DNA of 64,000 nucleotides from Hoplostethus atlanticus (GCA_034670405.1 JAXDDX010000033.1:3560501-3624500), one strand, 5' to 3'; shown: positions 22,453-35,224, counted from the stretch's first letter. Made by a program: numbers and translations. The notes: generated by a model not told the origin, from the sequence alone.

Positions 22453-25405
22453 TTTTTGGAGTTACACTCTTCAAATACAGAGAACATCAGCATTGTGGAT
22501 CATAAATGCCATGGACAAGGGCTTGGCTATGGTCTGAATCATGGCATCGAGCCCATCACACTGCATTAACCAGCATCGGTTGGGAGTTGCTGAGGAGAAA
22601 AAGAAGCTTCATTTCAATAAGGTTTACTTACTCAACCTTTTTTTTTTTTGGCTTGCAAACCCTCAGGGATGCTTACTCATGAGTTGATCCCCGCCACTCC
22701 CCAATGCTCTGTCACCTTCTCCTCCAACGTCGGCACCAAGTGAAGACTGGTGAACTGTGACACCAAACACTGATCTTTATTTTCCAGTTTCAGACTAATT
22801 ACTGGAGGAAGCAAATATTCAGAATTATAATATATATAATATCACAGAGATAGATATACTAATATATAAATATGTAATATATATCTCTTCACATTGTTTA
22901 AATAAGCTCACAACCTCCCAGAATCATTTTGCTCAAGGTTCATCCAAAGTTCATGCTCAAAGTTGGAAATAAAACAGTAACTCATCCTAATCCAATCTGC
23001 GTTTGTCTTTTCTCAGTCTTTTATCTGCATGACATTTCAAATCAACAATTTGTCGCTTATAACATTACTGGATTGACATGTTGCATTATGTTCTAATTTA
23101 GCTGCAAAACATTGTGACAGAAACAAGGCAAAGACTTGTCAGTCGGTACAGCCATATTGTTTTCCTCACCTTGCTCATCAGAAAGCATTTCCTCCAGACA
23201 AAATGCCTTTGTGATTGTGCGAAACGAAGAAATAAGCCCTCTGTCTCAAATGCCACTTGTCAAATGGATTTGACTGACAGAGATTGCAGAGGATAAGGTT
23301 TCAGACCGCAAATTTCCGGGCTGACATACTTGGCAAATCTGGCTTACCAGTGAGGCATAAAGAACTGTCGTGTTCGCTCAGAGAGGTTTACTTTTGAGAA
23401 AACTTTGTCTTTCAGACCTTTTGACAGCCCCTCAGACTCAGCTTTGCGTTAATTTGTGACCCTGAATGTGTACCACTGTGGGAACCTATAGCATGTTGCA
23501 GTGTTTTAGTGGTCCCCTGTCATGCATGTGAATCTATGCATCAGTACTGCAGAGGCCACTGGATCCATTTCTCTTTAAGACGTATTAAAGCAGAACTGAA
23601 CAAACATATTCTCAACATGTGTCTTGCCACAAGACCCAAAAAGCCCCAAAAAAGTCAACAGAATTTCAGTTCTCAAAAACAACAAGGCAGCAGTAGCGAC
23701 GCGAGCGCTTGCTTGCCACGCTGCTGCAAGCTTGCAGAAAAAAAAAATTGTGTCTTTCAAAATGGCTCCAGTACATCTGTATTTTCAGACTTGCCTCCTA
23801 GTTATAGAATTCAGCTGCTATTCTATGATTCCATCTGAGGGCCTTTATTTTGCAGGCTGTCACTACAGAGCCTCAGGTAATTGTGCAATAGATCCCTGCC
23901 AGATGGTGACCCTCTGCCAGTGATGCAGTAATGGGGACTGGACTTGCGCAGGTTAATTTTCTCTGGCTCAGCGAGAGATTTTCCAGGAGTCCCCCCTGCT
24001 CTTTGATACAGTTTAAGATCCACCATCCTCCTCCGCCCTCGGGTCCGGACTGACGCTTTTGCTGCTATTCAGGCCGACCAATTTCGTTTTTTGTTTTTTT
24101 TATGCTGCACGTGGTTTCAGCTGCATTCACTGAAACGATGACAAGCCATCATTACAGAGAGATCCAACAACAGTTTACTACCTCATCTATATTCTACAGC
24201 CTCATATACCGCTCCTACCCCTCCATCCTCCCTCCACGCCTCACCCATGGTTATCGCCATCATCCCTAGAAAAAAGGCAGCAATTCCAACTTCCATATTG
24301 CAAGCAGAACATTCACATCTTCTCAGTAAATATGGCAATTTTGTTGGGGAAATATTTCAACCTGTGATAACAGCCGTGCCACAACACGTCTTGCCGGGCG
24401 CCATCCCTCCTCCAGAAGGAGTTAATAACAGCTATGTGCTTTCCCGGTCAAGGTGAAGGTCAGCGCTGACACGGTTTCAGTGCTGCTCTATTTCAAGTTA
24501 TCTCTAATGAAGGGCAACAGCCATGGCCATTCACACTCTGCTGTCAGAGTGACACAGCTGATCAGGCCCTCTGTTCTTCTGAGGGCTGCGTTTGTTCAAC
24601 ACGGCAAGGTTACATGTCTTCCACTCTACCGGAAAAGTTAAATTGGTCGTATCTAGCTAAACCGCCATATTGCACAAAAATATAGTGAGTGTGGGCTGTG
24701 ACGCTTGACATGTAATTATGTCCAACAAAAGCAAACTTCAACCACCCTGACTTCAAAATAAAAGCTTGCTGGACATTTGACAAAATATACAGGTGGCATT
24801 TTTTTTTTTCCAGTTTCTGTTTGAAAGCTACATATGCCTTTAATGTCCCCACATGCTGATGCTCCGGTGCCGGGGTTCCTTGACGAGGTAATCAGCGGCT
24901 GGCTCGGCCTCAAATAAGCTCGGTCCTGACTGAGCTGTGTTAATAAAGCAGAAGATATGTTCAAGGTTATTACTCCGTAGACAGAGAGGGGAAGTCGGTA
25001 TAAATTGTTGAGGGAGGGAAATATGAGATTCACATATTACTTTTCTCTCCTCATCCTCTCCTTAACCCAGCAGTGTAATATCATGAAACCTCGTGACACT
25101 ACAATTGAATCTCTAACTCCGAGGAATTCAAATTGAGTTTTTATTTATTGCAGGAATGAGGGAGTGTTATGGGAAGTTTCCTCACTCTTATATTATAAGT
25201 GCACATTAGGAAAGGCATGAACATATTTTATAAATTTGAGGTCAAGCAAACATCGCAATGAAAAGATCTAGCGCTGACGGCAACGTGCACCTCGTCTTCT
25301 CGTCCGATGTATTTTAAAACCATTGTGAGCTTCAATCTCAGTTCATGTACGTGAAGTTTCCGACTCAACGGACTTCTGATTCTCTGATTATACTGCAGCA
25401 CATCA
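22453..25405. other. unique non-coding DNA
   Basis: 22825-22890 is AT-rich (ATATATAATAT). 24240-24460 is repeat-free with GGAAATATTTCAACCTGTGA and GTTAATAACAGCTATG and may be regulatory. Poly(T) near 24799. No gene supported. Confidence 0.45.
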
Positions 25406-25413
25406 ACTAAGGG
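25406..25413 (+). repeat. 8-bp target-site duplication, left copy
   Basis: ACTAAGGG immediately before the TAGGGTGACCAG end of the hAT element. An identical copy lies at 27448-27455. Confidence 0.85.
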
Positions 25414-25644
25414 TAGGGTGACCAGACGTCCCCGTTTTCCGGGGACAGTCCCCGTTTTTGGTGGCCTGTCCCCGGCTGGAGCTGTCCCCGGAAATGTCCC
25501 CGTTTTTAACTGTGCGTTAAAAACAGACCGCAAAGTAAAATAATATTTTACGTGGCAAGAAAGACCGGGCAGCAGAGCCTACCGGTTGACGTCTCAACCG
25601 CGTTGTGCTTGTTTTGGCCAACAGAGGGGGCTGCTCGCTAGAGC

Positions 25645-25661
25645 TATATATATATATATAT
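25645..25661. repeat. (TA)n tract
   Basis: Short TA run inside the hAT element. Confidence 0.9.
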
Positions 25662-25776
25662 CACTCTTCTTCTACTAACTATCCCCAAACGTCGTTTCAA
25701 GTCAGGTAAGTTACAATCGTTTGAGATACTAGCTAGTGATGTTATAATGTCAAAATGTATTATATAGCTAGATAAT

Positions 25777-25880
25777 AGGGTTGAGCTGAATACTCGGATG
25801 AAACGAGTATCCGGTACGGATAATGTACTTTTTACGAGCACGAGTATCATCCGAGTAAAATTTGTCAATATCTGTACTCG
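25777..25880. repeat. nested ACTCGGATGAAACGAGTA repeat fragment
   Basis: AGGGTTGAGCTGAATACTCG, GGATGAAACGAGTATCCGG, GAGCACGAGTATCATCCGAG and TGTACTCGTGATG form several overlapping CGAGTA/TACTCG inverted words. The passage resembles the end of another teleost DNA transposon (probably hAT type) inserted into, or captured by, the larger element. Only one end is recognised. Confidence 0.45.
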
Positions 25881-26332
25881 TGATGAAGGAAAGTCCTCAT
25901 TGGGTATCTGTGTCCACATCGTTCCGCGATAGGCAGCCACACACGGAGCTGCTCTACTACACAGAGCCGATACATAGTTCACTGCTGCTGCCGCGCCACG
26001 CAACACAATCTGTCCATCGTCACAGCCACTCTGTCCACAGGGATTAACAGCTCGCGACTCTCACTGCTTCTACACCGGTTAGGTTTTCTTCCATCGGCTC
26101 GCTCCTACCTCGGTTTGTAAAATATCTAAAGTCAGCCGAGTTACTTGGAGAACTTGGCTCGTACCGGACGCGGTGCTTTTGACAATAATACAGTCGCGAG
26201 GCTGAATGCATATTTCCATGTTTGATCGCCAACACGGGCTGTTTGCATAAATCACCCAGGTTCACACCGTCAGTTCATTTACCAGAGTAACGATCTAGCC
26301 TGCAAATAAATAACAGGCTGAATCTTGCATTG

Positions 26333-26405
26333 TGTCTCTCTCACTCTCTCTCTCTGTCTGTCTCACTCTCTCTCTCACTCACTCACTCACGCACACACGC
26401 ACACC
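26333..26405. repeat. (CT)n/(CACT)n/(CA)n low-complexity tract
   Basis: CT, CTGT and CACT units in series inside the hAT element. Confidence 0.9.
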
Positions 26406-27447
26406 ACATAATTAACATTGTGTTTTACTTTGTGTAGAAATAAAAAAATACCGCCCCCCCAAAAAAATAGTAGTAAAAAAAGGTAGTAGAAAAGCCATGT
26501 GATCACATACACAAACATCACACTGTTTCAGGCTGCAACAAGTTATTTTGAGTATGAAAACTCTAGTTCATGCATTTTACTTCATGTGTTGTGTTCATTG
26601 ATTGAAGTTTATTCATTCAAGTTTATAAAAAACTTTTCATGGATAACATTAGCGTGATGTTTTCTGTTAGAGAGTGGAGAGGAGGGAGAGGAGGAAGACT
26701 GGATAAGAAGAAGAGTGAAGGAGATAGAGGAGGAAAGGTAAAGATATGATTACAGAGCCTGCCAATTTATTATTCCAAACAATGTTTTGAGATAAAATAC
26801 AAAAAGCAATGGGAATCTGTTAAGCAAAGTATTTTATCTGATAGTGTACTATTTATTATTAAAGATTGGAGAGGAAGGAGAAGAGAGTGACAAGGAAAAA
26901 TTAAGGGAGTAAAGAGAGTGACGGTGAAAAGGTAAAGAGAAGGAAATATACAGATTAGGTTGGTATAAGTATATTATGAAGTCACCAATCGCATCATCAT
27001 CTTATTTCTTTATTATGTTTATATATATATATAGTAGTATAGTGCTTGTTAGTGTCTGTCATAGTGTGTCTGTTACAGTGTGTCAGTCTGGTAGTGTTGC
27101 TTGTCTGTCTTCTCTGTCTTGTACGTATACCTAATTAAATACATTGTATTGAACCATTGTAGTTGGACCATTTTCTTTATTGTGTGTTCCATAGCTTCAC
27201 TCACCATGGTACTGTAAACTAAGATTTTCTGACACGGTTTACAAAGTTACTTTGTAAAAGTTAGTACCCAATTTTATCAGTCGGCCTGCACCATAGTTTA
27301 TTACAGTACAACAGTGGTCAAAATACATGAAACCGGAATTGTCCCCCTTTTTTATTTCATAGATAATAACATTGCATATTTTAATGATATATTGACCGCC
27401 GAACTGGAAATGTCCCCGGTTTTCATTTCAGAATTCTGGTCACCTTA

Positions 27448-27455
27448 ACTAAGGG
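27448..27455 (+). repeat. 8-bp target-site duplication, right copy
   Basis: ACTAAGGG directly after the right inverted repeat of the hAT element. Confidence 0.85.
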
Positions 27456-28496
27456 GCCACAAAGCGCCACCTCTCTTAAGCTAGTTATTCTGGCTAGTGG
27501 CTATAATTGACCCGGGTGGCTTTTCAAGGCATGAGATATACATGAGTTAAGAGGTGGTTAATTGCATCATTCAAAACCTAGAACTGCAGCCTCGGGCTCT
27601 TTGCTCTCTTTTCCACGTCCCATCAAGACTCTTATATATATATAGCGCCACATATTCATCATAAACCCCATTGTTTCTCTTCATGTACTAATCAACTTTT
27701 TGTTTTTTTTTACAGAAAATGTGCAAAGTCATCGCTGCACACATTGGATACCAACGCAGCGCCTCCATTAAGTCCTCATGCATTTTTTAACAAGCCCTGT
27801 TCCCAAACAGTGTATTCTCGCCAATCCAAAGACGTTGAGTGACTCCTGATATTAAGACTTTTACTAGCAGCCAGTTTGGCGAGGGCTTAGAAAAGCTGAG
27901 CCGTGACGTGTTAAGCAGCATCTCCACTTCCTCTCTCAGGGTCGCTCACTGCATGTTTTCGAAGAACACGTGAAATCCCGAGGGGCTCATATTGGTTTCC
28001 TTCAGACTAAGTTCTGTTATCAATGTTTCCTCATCTCTTGTAATATGAGAATGCATGGATGTCCTCGCCAGACAGTCGGCTCCTGCTGGTGCTTCTGCGG
28101 ATTAGCCTTGAGAGACGCTAGCTGCCTCCCTGAACAATGCTGCCCCTTGAGCTCCGTGTGGATTATAATGAAGACACAATATCCACATGGCCGCGGACCC
28201 GCTGCTCCTTTTCTCTCATCAAGCCTTTTGGGTGACGCTCCAGCCAGTTTGGAGGCTATAGCTTAATCAGCCTCTCCAGAGGGGCCACATAAAGGTGAGG
28301 ATGGGGTACTGCGACGCAGACACCGGCCGGTTAATCCCCGGGTAACTTTTCACGAAGAGCACCACGGATGGCTCCACTTACGGTGATTCACGTTCTGAGT
28401 GAGAAGTTTTACGAGGCTTCGGCGTGTCAGGTGACGAGGCAGTTAGCTGAAGGTCACACTGATTTGTGGCGGAGCAAACATGCAGATGAGGTGGAA
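27456..28496. other. unique non-coding DNA
   Basis: Nothing recognised. Contains a TATATATATA run near 27635. Confidence 0.5.

Positions 28497-28524
<28 letters not shown>
28497..28524. repeat. (CA)n microsatellite
   Basis: CA dinucleotide run. It lies inside a 153-codon plus-strand frame (28368-28829) that I regard as chance. Confidence 0.97.
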
Positions 28525-28527
<3 letters not shown>

Positions 28528-29929
28528 TCTTCTGGGGCCAATGTTCTGGACAAATAGCCGTGACCTCGCCGGGTTTCGGCCGCCTCTGTGAAGTCTGTGT
28601 TCCTGGCCATGCTGCAGGACGGGGGGTGAGCTCGTCTCCTCAATCAATCACTCCTTCCTGCGTTAACAAGCAGCCATTCGGAGCGAGAGGTTGCCGAAAA
28701 AGTTGCTCGACTACCCACTCAGGTGAGCGAACGGTTGCGGCGATGCATCTGGGATTCGTGTGGGTGGAAAAGGAAATATCTGCTGGATTCATTTTCTCCA
28801 ACTTAGCCAAGTTAGAAAAGAAGGTCTAAATTAAACTACTTTGACCTTTAGGTAACGTGAAATACCACTGGTCTCATTATTCTGAGAGATAGCGAGCGGC
28901 AGGAGGAATATATACCCTGTTATGCTAGTCACACTGCAGAGAGCCATTTGGCTTATATGACATGTCTTTATCATGACACACGCCAGGCGACTTTTAGGAG
29001 CTTTAAACAGCTTTGCAAATGTATTCCCGGTATTAACGGGTGTGTATAGGATCAGAAGTTGGGGGGGGTATGAAGTAACGCAACCTCTTAAATCACCAGG
29101 TGCCATTTCATAATTTATGTTTTCAGGATTCCACGTTTGCCACGGCGGGGCAGTCCGACGGGTAAAATCAATCGAATGGCGCCCGTGCTACGAGGGCCTG
29201 GTCACCTTGGTCGACAAATACGTGATCCGGGGGGATTTTCCAATGACTTTCACATTACTGTGACAGGATTAGCCTTTAACAAAAAAAAACAACTAATATG
29301 CTAGACAGAGAAAAGGGAATGCCGCAGCTTTTCTGTACAGGCACCAGAGCTGAGCCGGCCGGCAGCGACTCCACAAAGATTTTCCTGTTATTATTCACTG
29401 CCATAAATATTCATCGACGACACACACAGGGGGCAGAAGCGTGGATCTACCACGGATGAGGTCATGTTATTGAAGACGGCGGAGGAAGCAGCAGGGGGGG
29501 GGGGGCGTTGGTTGGAAGTTGGGAGATCCCCGGGTCCTTCTGGCTGCAACACCTCCTCGGGGGTGAAAGCGAACGGTTTCACTCTGGGCCACTAGCCAGG
29601 GAGAAGGACCTCTGCAACCAAGTACACGGAGACAAAACAAGACAGATGTGCTCAGATTATTCAGCGCTGCAAAAGCACATTATTATCAATCACACCCCCA
29701 CCCCCCCGTGCAGGTTGCAGCCTGTTGTGGTGAACGGTAAAGGTAGCTTAGAGGAAATGGACGCGATTTCATTAAAGTCACGTTAACACATTTCCCCGCC
29801 AATTAATACTTTTTATTATCTGAAGAAAAATGGGGACTACATGCACCATCATACCGGACGGTAATAGTGTGTTTAACCGGATGAATTATGCCTATGAGTA
29901 TTAAAACGTGGTTACTGATTAATGCTCGC
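28525..29929. other. unique non-coding DNA
   Basis: Poly(G) tract at about 29493-29505. 28880-29030 is repeat-free. No gene supported. Confidence 0.5.
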
Positions 29930-30240
29930 TCTGAAGTGCAATATTATTTCAGTGAAAAGCTCTGCGGCTCTTCATCACTGCTTTAGCTAATTGTGCTCCC
30001 CTTGTACCGTGATTTCCTACAAATGAGAGTGTAAGGAAGAGTGGGGTTACGTGCCAGAAGATGCATTGTCTTCCTTTAAATGCCCCATTAGGCCTGAGCT
30101 AAAGGATTATGAGAGTCCTCATTAGTTAGCCTATTCCTCACCCTGACATGCCATCTCTTATGGGTATCCCTGCCGTCAGGGCTCCGTGAACTGTGTTTAA
30201 ACAAGGGGCCTTGTAAGGGCAGGAGATGGGATTATGAATA
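29930..30240. promoter_or_regulatory. candidate conserved regulatory block
   Basis: Repeat-free block with GCTTTAGCTAATTGTGCTCC, TTTCCTACAAATGAG, CCTTTAAATGCCCCATTAGG, AAGGATTATGAGAGTCCTCA and TTAGTTAGCCTATTCC. GC-balanced with homeodomain-type cores. Inference only. Confidence 0.3.
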
Positions 30241-31475
30241 ATGTCTGAAAACCCGTCTGGAACAGTTCGCTGAACAAGAGCTGCAGAATCTCGCAGGATG
30301 TCGGACGCATTCCCCTCGTCGAGTCACGTTTTCTCTACTAACTCTACAAAAAATGGTTTCACGTCTGGAGTTGTGACGTCATTTCCTTTGGCCGTGCCCA
30401 AAGCAGATAACTCTCGGTCTGAGGATGGGATTGACACGTCGAATGCGTAACGCGCTCCGGGTGAAATCGATTCACTTGCGTTTCTATTTTTACCCTCTTA
30501 ATTGGAAACCGATTTGCACAATGGACGTTTTCATGAAGATGTGCAAAAAGAGGATTAGCCTTCAAAAACAGTATCAGAGGTCGTGAGCTTAGCGGGGATC
30601 CCATAAGTCATCCGGAGTAGCAACATGTCGTCATCACGCGGAGCCGAAATGCTTTGACAGAGCGCGGTCAGCGGCTGTACAAGGTGGGAGTGTTAAACGG
30701 GACCGTCGTGGTTTTACTGCCTAACGGGAAGGAGAGGCTAAAACGCTGCATAGCACATTAGCTCGCCGTCAGAGCTGAATAACTGGTACTTACATCCTGC
30801 TCTTTTAATTGAGCGTCAAAAAGTGTGTCCCTGTAAAACGGCAGAAACCAGCTCCGTTTTTTTTTTTTACGAGTTTATGAGCCGTTGTGTCATTTTCTGG
30901 CCAAAGACACACTGGATTTCCATTCCCCCCTTTTTAAAGGCCCGAGTCTGCCTCCTCCATTCGCTCACTGTGCTACGTGGGAGAAATATTTTATCCTCAA
31001 AAGCTGGTCTCTATTACACCTGTGTAATCTCTGACTCATCAACGACAGACATTGATCACTGTCTTTGAGAGAATCCAGGTAAATCAATCAGCCAGGCAGG
31101 CCATAGATAGCGTAGACCCCCCAGATCATCCTCTCATCAATAAAGGAGCGCGGCGATCGATGAGCTGAGGCCAAACTACTGCTAACTGCACTGTAGCCTG
31201 GAAGACTGGATGCCTCGGATGATGACTGCTGGTCTCTCTCGGGAAGCACTGCTGCTGCAATCAGTAAAGCAGCAATACTTAATGGCATGGGACCTTTTGT
31301 TCCACAGTATTCAGTTCATCACTTTTTTATCACTTTGGAAAGATGCAGAGTAATAGAATTAAGTGGGTATTGTTCCTTCATAGCGATGATATGGAGGCTT
31401 TGAAATGAAGTGTTAATCGATGTTGTTTGTAGTGATGCAAGCATATTTTTAACCGGTCTTATCACTTGGATTTGG
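30241..31475. other. unique non-coding DNA
   Basis: Poly(T) near 30858. Nothing recognised. Confidence 0.5.
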
Positions 31476-31535
31476 AGTAAGTAATAACCTAGTAATAACA
31501 TAGTAATAACATAGTAATAATATAGTAATAACAAG
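31476..31535. repeat. 11-bp tandem repeat (AGTAATAACAT)n
   Basis: About five units of AGTAATAACAT with small changes (ACCT, ATAT). Confidence 0.9.
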
Positions 31536-31689
31536 AAATAGGCAGCAAATATGGAAGTCATTTTATTCAATATAATATTAGTTCAAGAGTTTCAAGTTAT
31601 GAAGAAATACCTGAAAAAAAAATAGAAACAATCTGTAATACATTCCCTGTTGGATGCAACTATTACATGAAAGCATGCTATCTGCAGGG

Positions 31690-31885
31690 GAATCAAGGGA
31701 GCGGCCATGACGGCGCGCCCTCCTGTCGGCGAGTCATGTAAAGCTCAGACCCTTTTTGAAAGCCCATCCACTTTATTAAGCCGCTGCATTCTTCTCATTA
31801 TGAACATACTTTGAAACCAATTAATTGAAGTGATTAAAGTGTTTCCCAACTAGAGTGAAGTTAAGAAGATTGAGGTCAAATAGTG
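31690..31885. promoter_or_regulatory. candidate regulatory block
   Basis: Repeat-free with CCACTTTATTAAGCCGC, TCATTATGAACATAC, AACCAATTAATTGAAGTG and GTGTTAATTTATTTTGG. Homeodomain-core rich. Weak. Confidence 0.25.
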
Positions 31886-32163
31886 TTAATTTATTTTGGT
31901 GAATCTTTTTCTCGCGCCCCCTTCAAAAAGCCCCCCCGCTGCTTACACCACTGATTAATTCCCAACCCTGATTGTTGTGTCTGGAATTGCTTGGGGTGGA
32001 CGGACAAGGATGTCTCTTTTCTTCTCTCGAGTGTCTTCGAGCAACGCCGCCACTCACGGGGGGGGGAACGATGTGACGAGGAAGGATCCCTGCGAGTAAG
32101 AGCTGATAAGAGGAAAAACAAGATTTCACATTCAAAATCTGATGCTAGCTCGGAGGAACCGGC
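31886..32163. other. unique non-coding DNA
   Basis: Short C-rich and G-rich runs (31917-31940, 32058-32068). Nothing recognised. Confidence 0.45.
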
Positions 32164-32285
32164 AGCGCGATATGGTCCTCACAAACAGCAGCAAGACCTG
32201 GGTTCGATCCCCCATGGCAGCAAGCATCCCGCCCTGCTGAAGTGTCCTTGAGCAACACACTCAATCTCCCCAGTGAGATCCTGCC
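32164..32285 (+). mobile_element. tRNA-derived SINE fragment
   Basis: Contains an intact B box GGTTCGATCCC (32201-32211) preceded by CCTCACAAACAGCAGCAAGA. The SINE body CTGCTGAAGTGTCCTTGAGC follows, with CAACACACTCAATCTCCCCA after it. The upstream half with the A box is decayed. It is the same general family type as 8711-8905. Not a functional tRNA. Confidence 0.65.
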
Positions 32286-33251
32286 CTTTTAGGAAAGCGG
32301 TAAGAGAATCCCCCCCCCCCTACCCTTCTGGGATTAACAAGCTATCGCTAAAAAAACGTCTGACTGGAAGGCCAAGGCATGAGCGGCTTGTCCTACACCG
32401 AGAGAGATTGTTAGGTTACAGTACGTTGCCTTATCCGTCCCTAACAAAGAGCGTCACATGAAAAAGGACATTTTCCAAGAACCCAGAGTGGTAATTATAA
32501 CATGGCAAGGATTTATTTTATTTATTTGTTTTGCTCAGTTCGCTACTATATCTCTGGGCTGCCGTGCAAGCTTCATTATCCCCAATGCTTATGGAGTTGG
32601 TTCTGGAATTGGGTTAGTTGTCAGACGGCTCAGAAAATCCCCAGCTTTTGGCTGCTCTTGACACTCCAGTTGAACCCGTCCTATTACTGGTGGATTACTG
32701 TGGAGAGGCCATGTTTTCTTGACAAGGGAATAGAGCGGAACATTTGAGCGGGGATGATTTCATCTCCCAGTTTTTAATTGCTCTAGTATCTATTTATGCA
32801 CTTTCAAGATGCGCCAAGCAGCTTTTTAGATTCTCGGGGAAGAAGTCAGGGTTCGGCACAAACTGCTGATACCAAGTTCTGTAGGCTCACGACTGCAACA
32901 TCAAAGTGTTGTGATCTGACAATAGAGGTAGCCGCTTCCTACCGCGAGATGTTTCCTCAAAACATCTGCCCGACTGTTTCAAGGGAGTTTTGTTGTCTCT
33001 TGTGTTCGTTATGGTTCAGCATGAACACTGCAGAGAATTTAACACTGTAACTAAATTGACTTTTGGAAAAAAAACACATTGTGATCAGAATCACTGAGCT
33101 GGTAGGATTCAGTAAACAACAGCATCTCTGCTGCTGGTGGGAAAACAATCGCTCGGCGTTCGAGGCTTTTCCTGCTAACAAGACGGCTTCCTTAGTGGGA
33201 ATATTATTCATGAGACATGAGAGCTGAATCAGTAGCATGTATAGCAGAATC

Positions 33252-33253
<2 letters not shown>
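32286..33253. other. unique non-coding DNA
   Basis: C-rich run near 32311-32321. Nothing recognised. Confidence 0.5.

Positions 33254-33291
<38 letters not shown>
33254..33291. repeat. (GT)n microsatellite
   Basis: About 19 GT units, uninterrupted. Confidence 0.98.
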
Positions 33292-33292
<1 letters not shown>

Positions 33293-33650
33293 ATGCAATG
33301 CAGAGTGATAATTCGCCCCGATCCTGATTGACAGAAAATAAGCAGTGCATTCTGTGAAATGCACATTTTCCAATTTTGCTGTCTAAACTAATGACAGCAT
33401 CCCTAAGATTAATGGGCCACCAATGGCGAAAACCACTACAGCGCCCCAGATTGATTATGGCATATTGCCAATAACAATAATCACATCAAGTATGGGAGAT
33501 ACAAATAGGTTCCTCAATTTTTATTTGTTATAGTAAAACGCCCGGTTTACATACATAAAAGTACATAACACTATCAATTACGGGACACCAAGATTTACCC
33601 CTGACATTTGGCCAGACTATCATCCCGGTGATGTGTTGCTCAACCTCACA
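33292..33650. other. unique non-coding DNA
   Basis: Nothing recognised. Confidence 0.5.
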
Positions 33651-33880
33651 GCGGCAACAACCGATACGAGCCTTGTTGACTCCTGTGTCCTCAGAGCAGC
33701 AATGATTATCTGATGTTTGTTTGCTCAGTCAAATTGTGTGATTGTGCATTCAATAATTTACCTTTTTATATCCCCAGGCGAGCGCTCCCTTTGCTTGTTA
33801 GCCCACCAGACAGAGGCATGCATCTTTTATTTCCTGCTATGACATTGCGAGTTGCTGCAGTGCTTCAACTTAAAAAAAAA
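33651..33880. promoter_or_regulatory. candidate regulatory block
   Basis: Repeat-free with GCAGCAATGATTATCTGATG, TGTGCATTCAATAATTTACC and GCATGCATCTTTTATTTCC. Motif texture only. Confidence 0.27.
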
Positions 33881-34809
33881 AATCCAGTTCCATGAAGCAC
33901 AGAAGTCTGTCTAGCGGCATCATGTACATCTCAGTCGTCTGTGGTATATATATATATTTTTTTTTTCCCAGAGAGAAGAAGCCCCATGTTCTGTATCATC
34001 TTAATTTAAAACAAAAGTCCCTGTTCGCTGGAAGCGCAGAGCAGAGTCACCCCTGGAGAGGTGAGGCTGAGAGCAGGCGAGCTATTTGTCATTCGACACC
34101 AGATATAGTGCAACCTTGGCAAAGTGCAGTACATGAGTTACAAGGTAGATCATCGCGACTGAAGTGCTCAACTACAAATAAAGTTTTTACTGAACGCAGT
34201 GACATTGACCAACGCTTTCATCTGAGGTGTTCATTGAAGTGGAATGATGAGATCGTTTAGTTAAAGGAGTCTCCTGCAGCCAGACTGTGTAAACAGCAGC
34301 TGGAGAAAAAAGATCATTTTGATAAAGATGAACATGTGATAATGGCTTTCTGCGGCCCAGGGTGTGATACATAAAAGAAATGTTTATCTCAGCGCTAGAG
34401 CCCCTTTCTTGACCTGTAAAACAATTACTATGCTGCCGGTGTAGCTCCCACAAATAGAGTTTCTCCTTATTTTCTGTTGTTTGTCTTATTGTTTGTCTTA
34501 CTTATTTAACCCGAGTAGAACATTAAGTGGATATTAGAAGTTTTCCCTGGACAATTAGACAGCATGCAGAAAGTTTCACATGAAAAAAAACGTGACACGA
34601 TATCAACATGCTGGATTAACACAAGATACATACGCAGATATGAGACGCAGAAGCCTGATGAAGAATTAAAGTAATGTATCACTTTTATTGCCCTCTATTG
34701 GCAAACCAAGAAACTGCAACAACAGTTTGGTAGAATTTATGGAGGCATAAATAATAAAAGTTATAGATTGAGTCAGCTAGCTGATTAGAAAGGTCTAGTG
34801 AAGCGTTCA
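33881..34809. other. unique non-coding DNA
   Basis: TA/T run at about 33947-33967. TTTATTGCCCTCTATTGGCA (about 34684) is a phrase often seen inside fish transposons, but no element can be delimited. Confidence 0.4.
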
Positions 34810-34927
34810 CACATCCATCCATCCATTTTCTATACACAGGGGTTGCTGGAGCCTATCCCAGCATGCACTGGGCACAAGGCAGGAATACACTCTGGACAGA
34901 CGAACACACTCACATTCACATCCAAGG
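34810..34927 (+). repeat. teleost dispersed repeat fragment
   Basis: CATCCATCCATCCATTTTCT, then GGAGCCTATCCCAGCATGCA and CTCTGGACAG, ending in ACACTCACATTCACA. It is a second, longer copy of the repeat at 22376-22452 and includes its upstream CATC run. Confidence 0.75.
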
Positions 34928-35015
34928 TAAATAACTCAATGTAATCGCATTCAAAGCAAGCATTTGATTTGCAATGTAACCTGCATTCAAACCCAGGTTC
35001 CTCTGCATCCCAAAC

Positions 35016-35087
35016 ACCTGAAGCACCTGAAGCCGAAGGAGCTGAAGGAGCTGAAGCAGGTGAAGCAGGTGAAGCAGCCGAAGCAGA
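35016..35087. repeat. imperfect 9-bp tandem repeat (GAAGCAGGT-like)
   Basis: Units such as CTGAAGGAG, CTGAAGCAG and GTGAAGCAG in series. The Glu/Ala-rich plus-strand frame is its translation. Confidence 0.85.
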
Positions 35088-35224
35088 GTCTCATGAAAAT
35101 TCGGTACATGAGCACGACGTCCTAAAAATGCAAATAAAAGAGGAAAAAAGGAGAGAAATATTTTTTCCCCGCCGTGAATACACGGAGGAGACGCGACTAG
35201 AAACAGGAAGTAGTTTGACATTGA

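Larger units (their letters stand above)
25414..27447. mobile_element. non-autonomous hAT element, 2034 bp, complete ends
   Basis: Terminal inverted repeats are TAGGGTGACCAG on the left and the complement TAAGGTGACCAG on the right (11 of 12 match). Both fit the YARNG start of hAT elements, and the element is flanked by a perfect 8-bp duplication ACTAAGGG. Subterminal regions on both sides carry repeated GTCCCCG/CCGGGGAC words (25428-25505 and 27339-27420), typical of hAT transposase-binding arrays. No transposase frame is present. The interior contains GC-rich sequence, CT/CACT repeats and two purine-rich GGAGAGGA stretches (26670-26735 and 26865-26935). Confidence 0.85.

Noticed and set aside
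25644..26006. 120-codon minus-strand frame inside the hAT element
   Set aside because: Lacks hAT transposase motifs (no BED finger, no DDE or dimerisation-region words) and crosses a TA tract.
27360..27367. TAGATAAT also found before 25777, as if flanking a nested hAT element
   Set aside because: The sequence inside the right copy is not complementary to the left end, and an AT-rich 8-mer can recur by chance.
28368..28829. 153-codon plus-strand frame
   Set aside because: It spans a CA microsatellite, overlaps open minus-strand frames and shows no domain.
32201..32211. GGTTCGATCCC as part of a tRNA gene
   Set aside because: No acceptor stem or A box can be folded around it, and the flanks match a fish SINE body.
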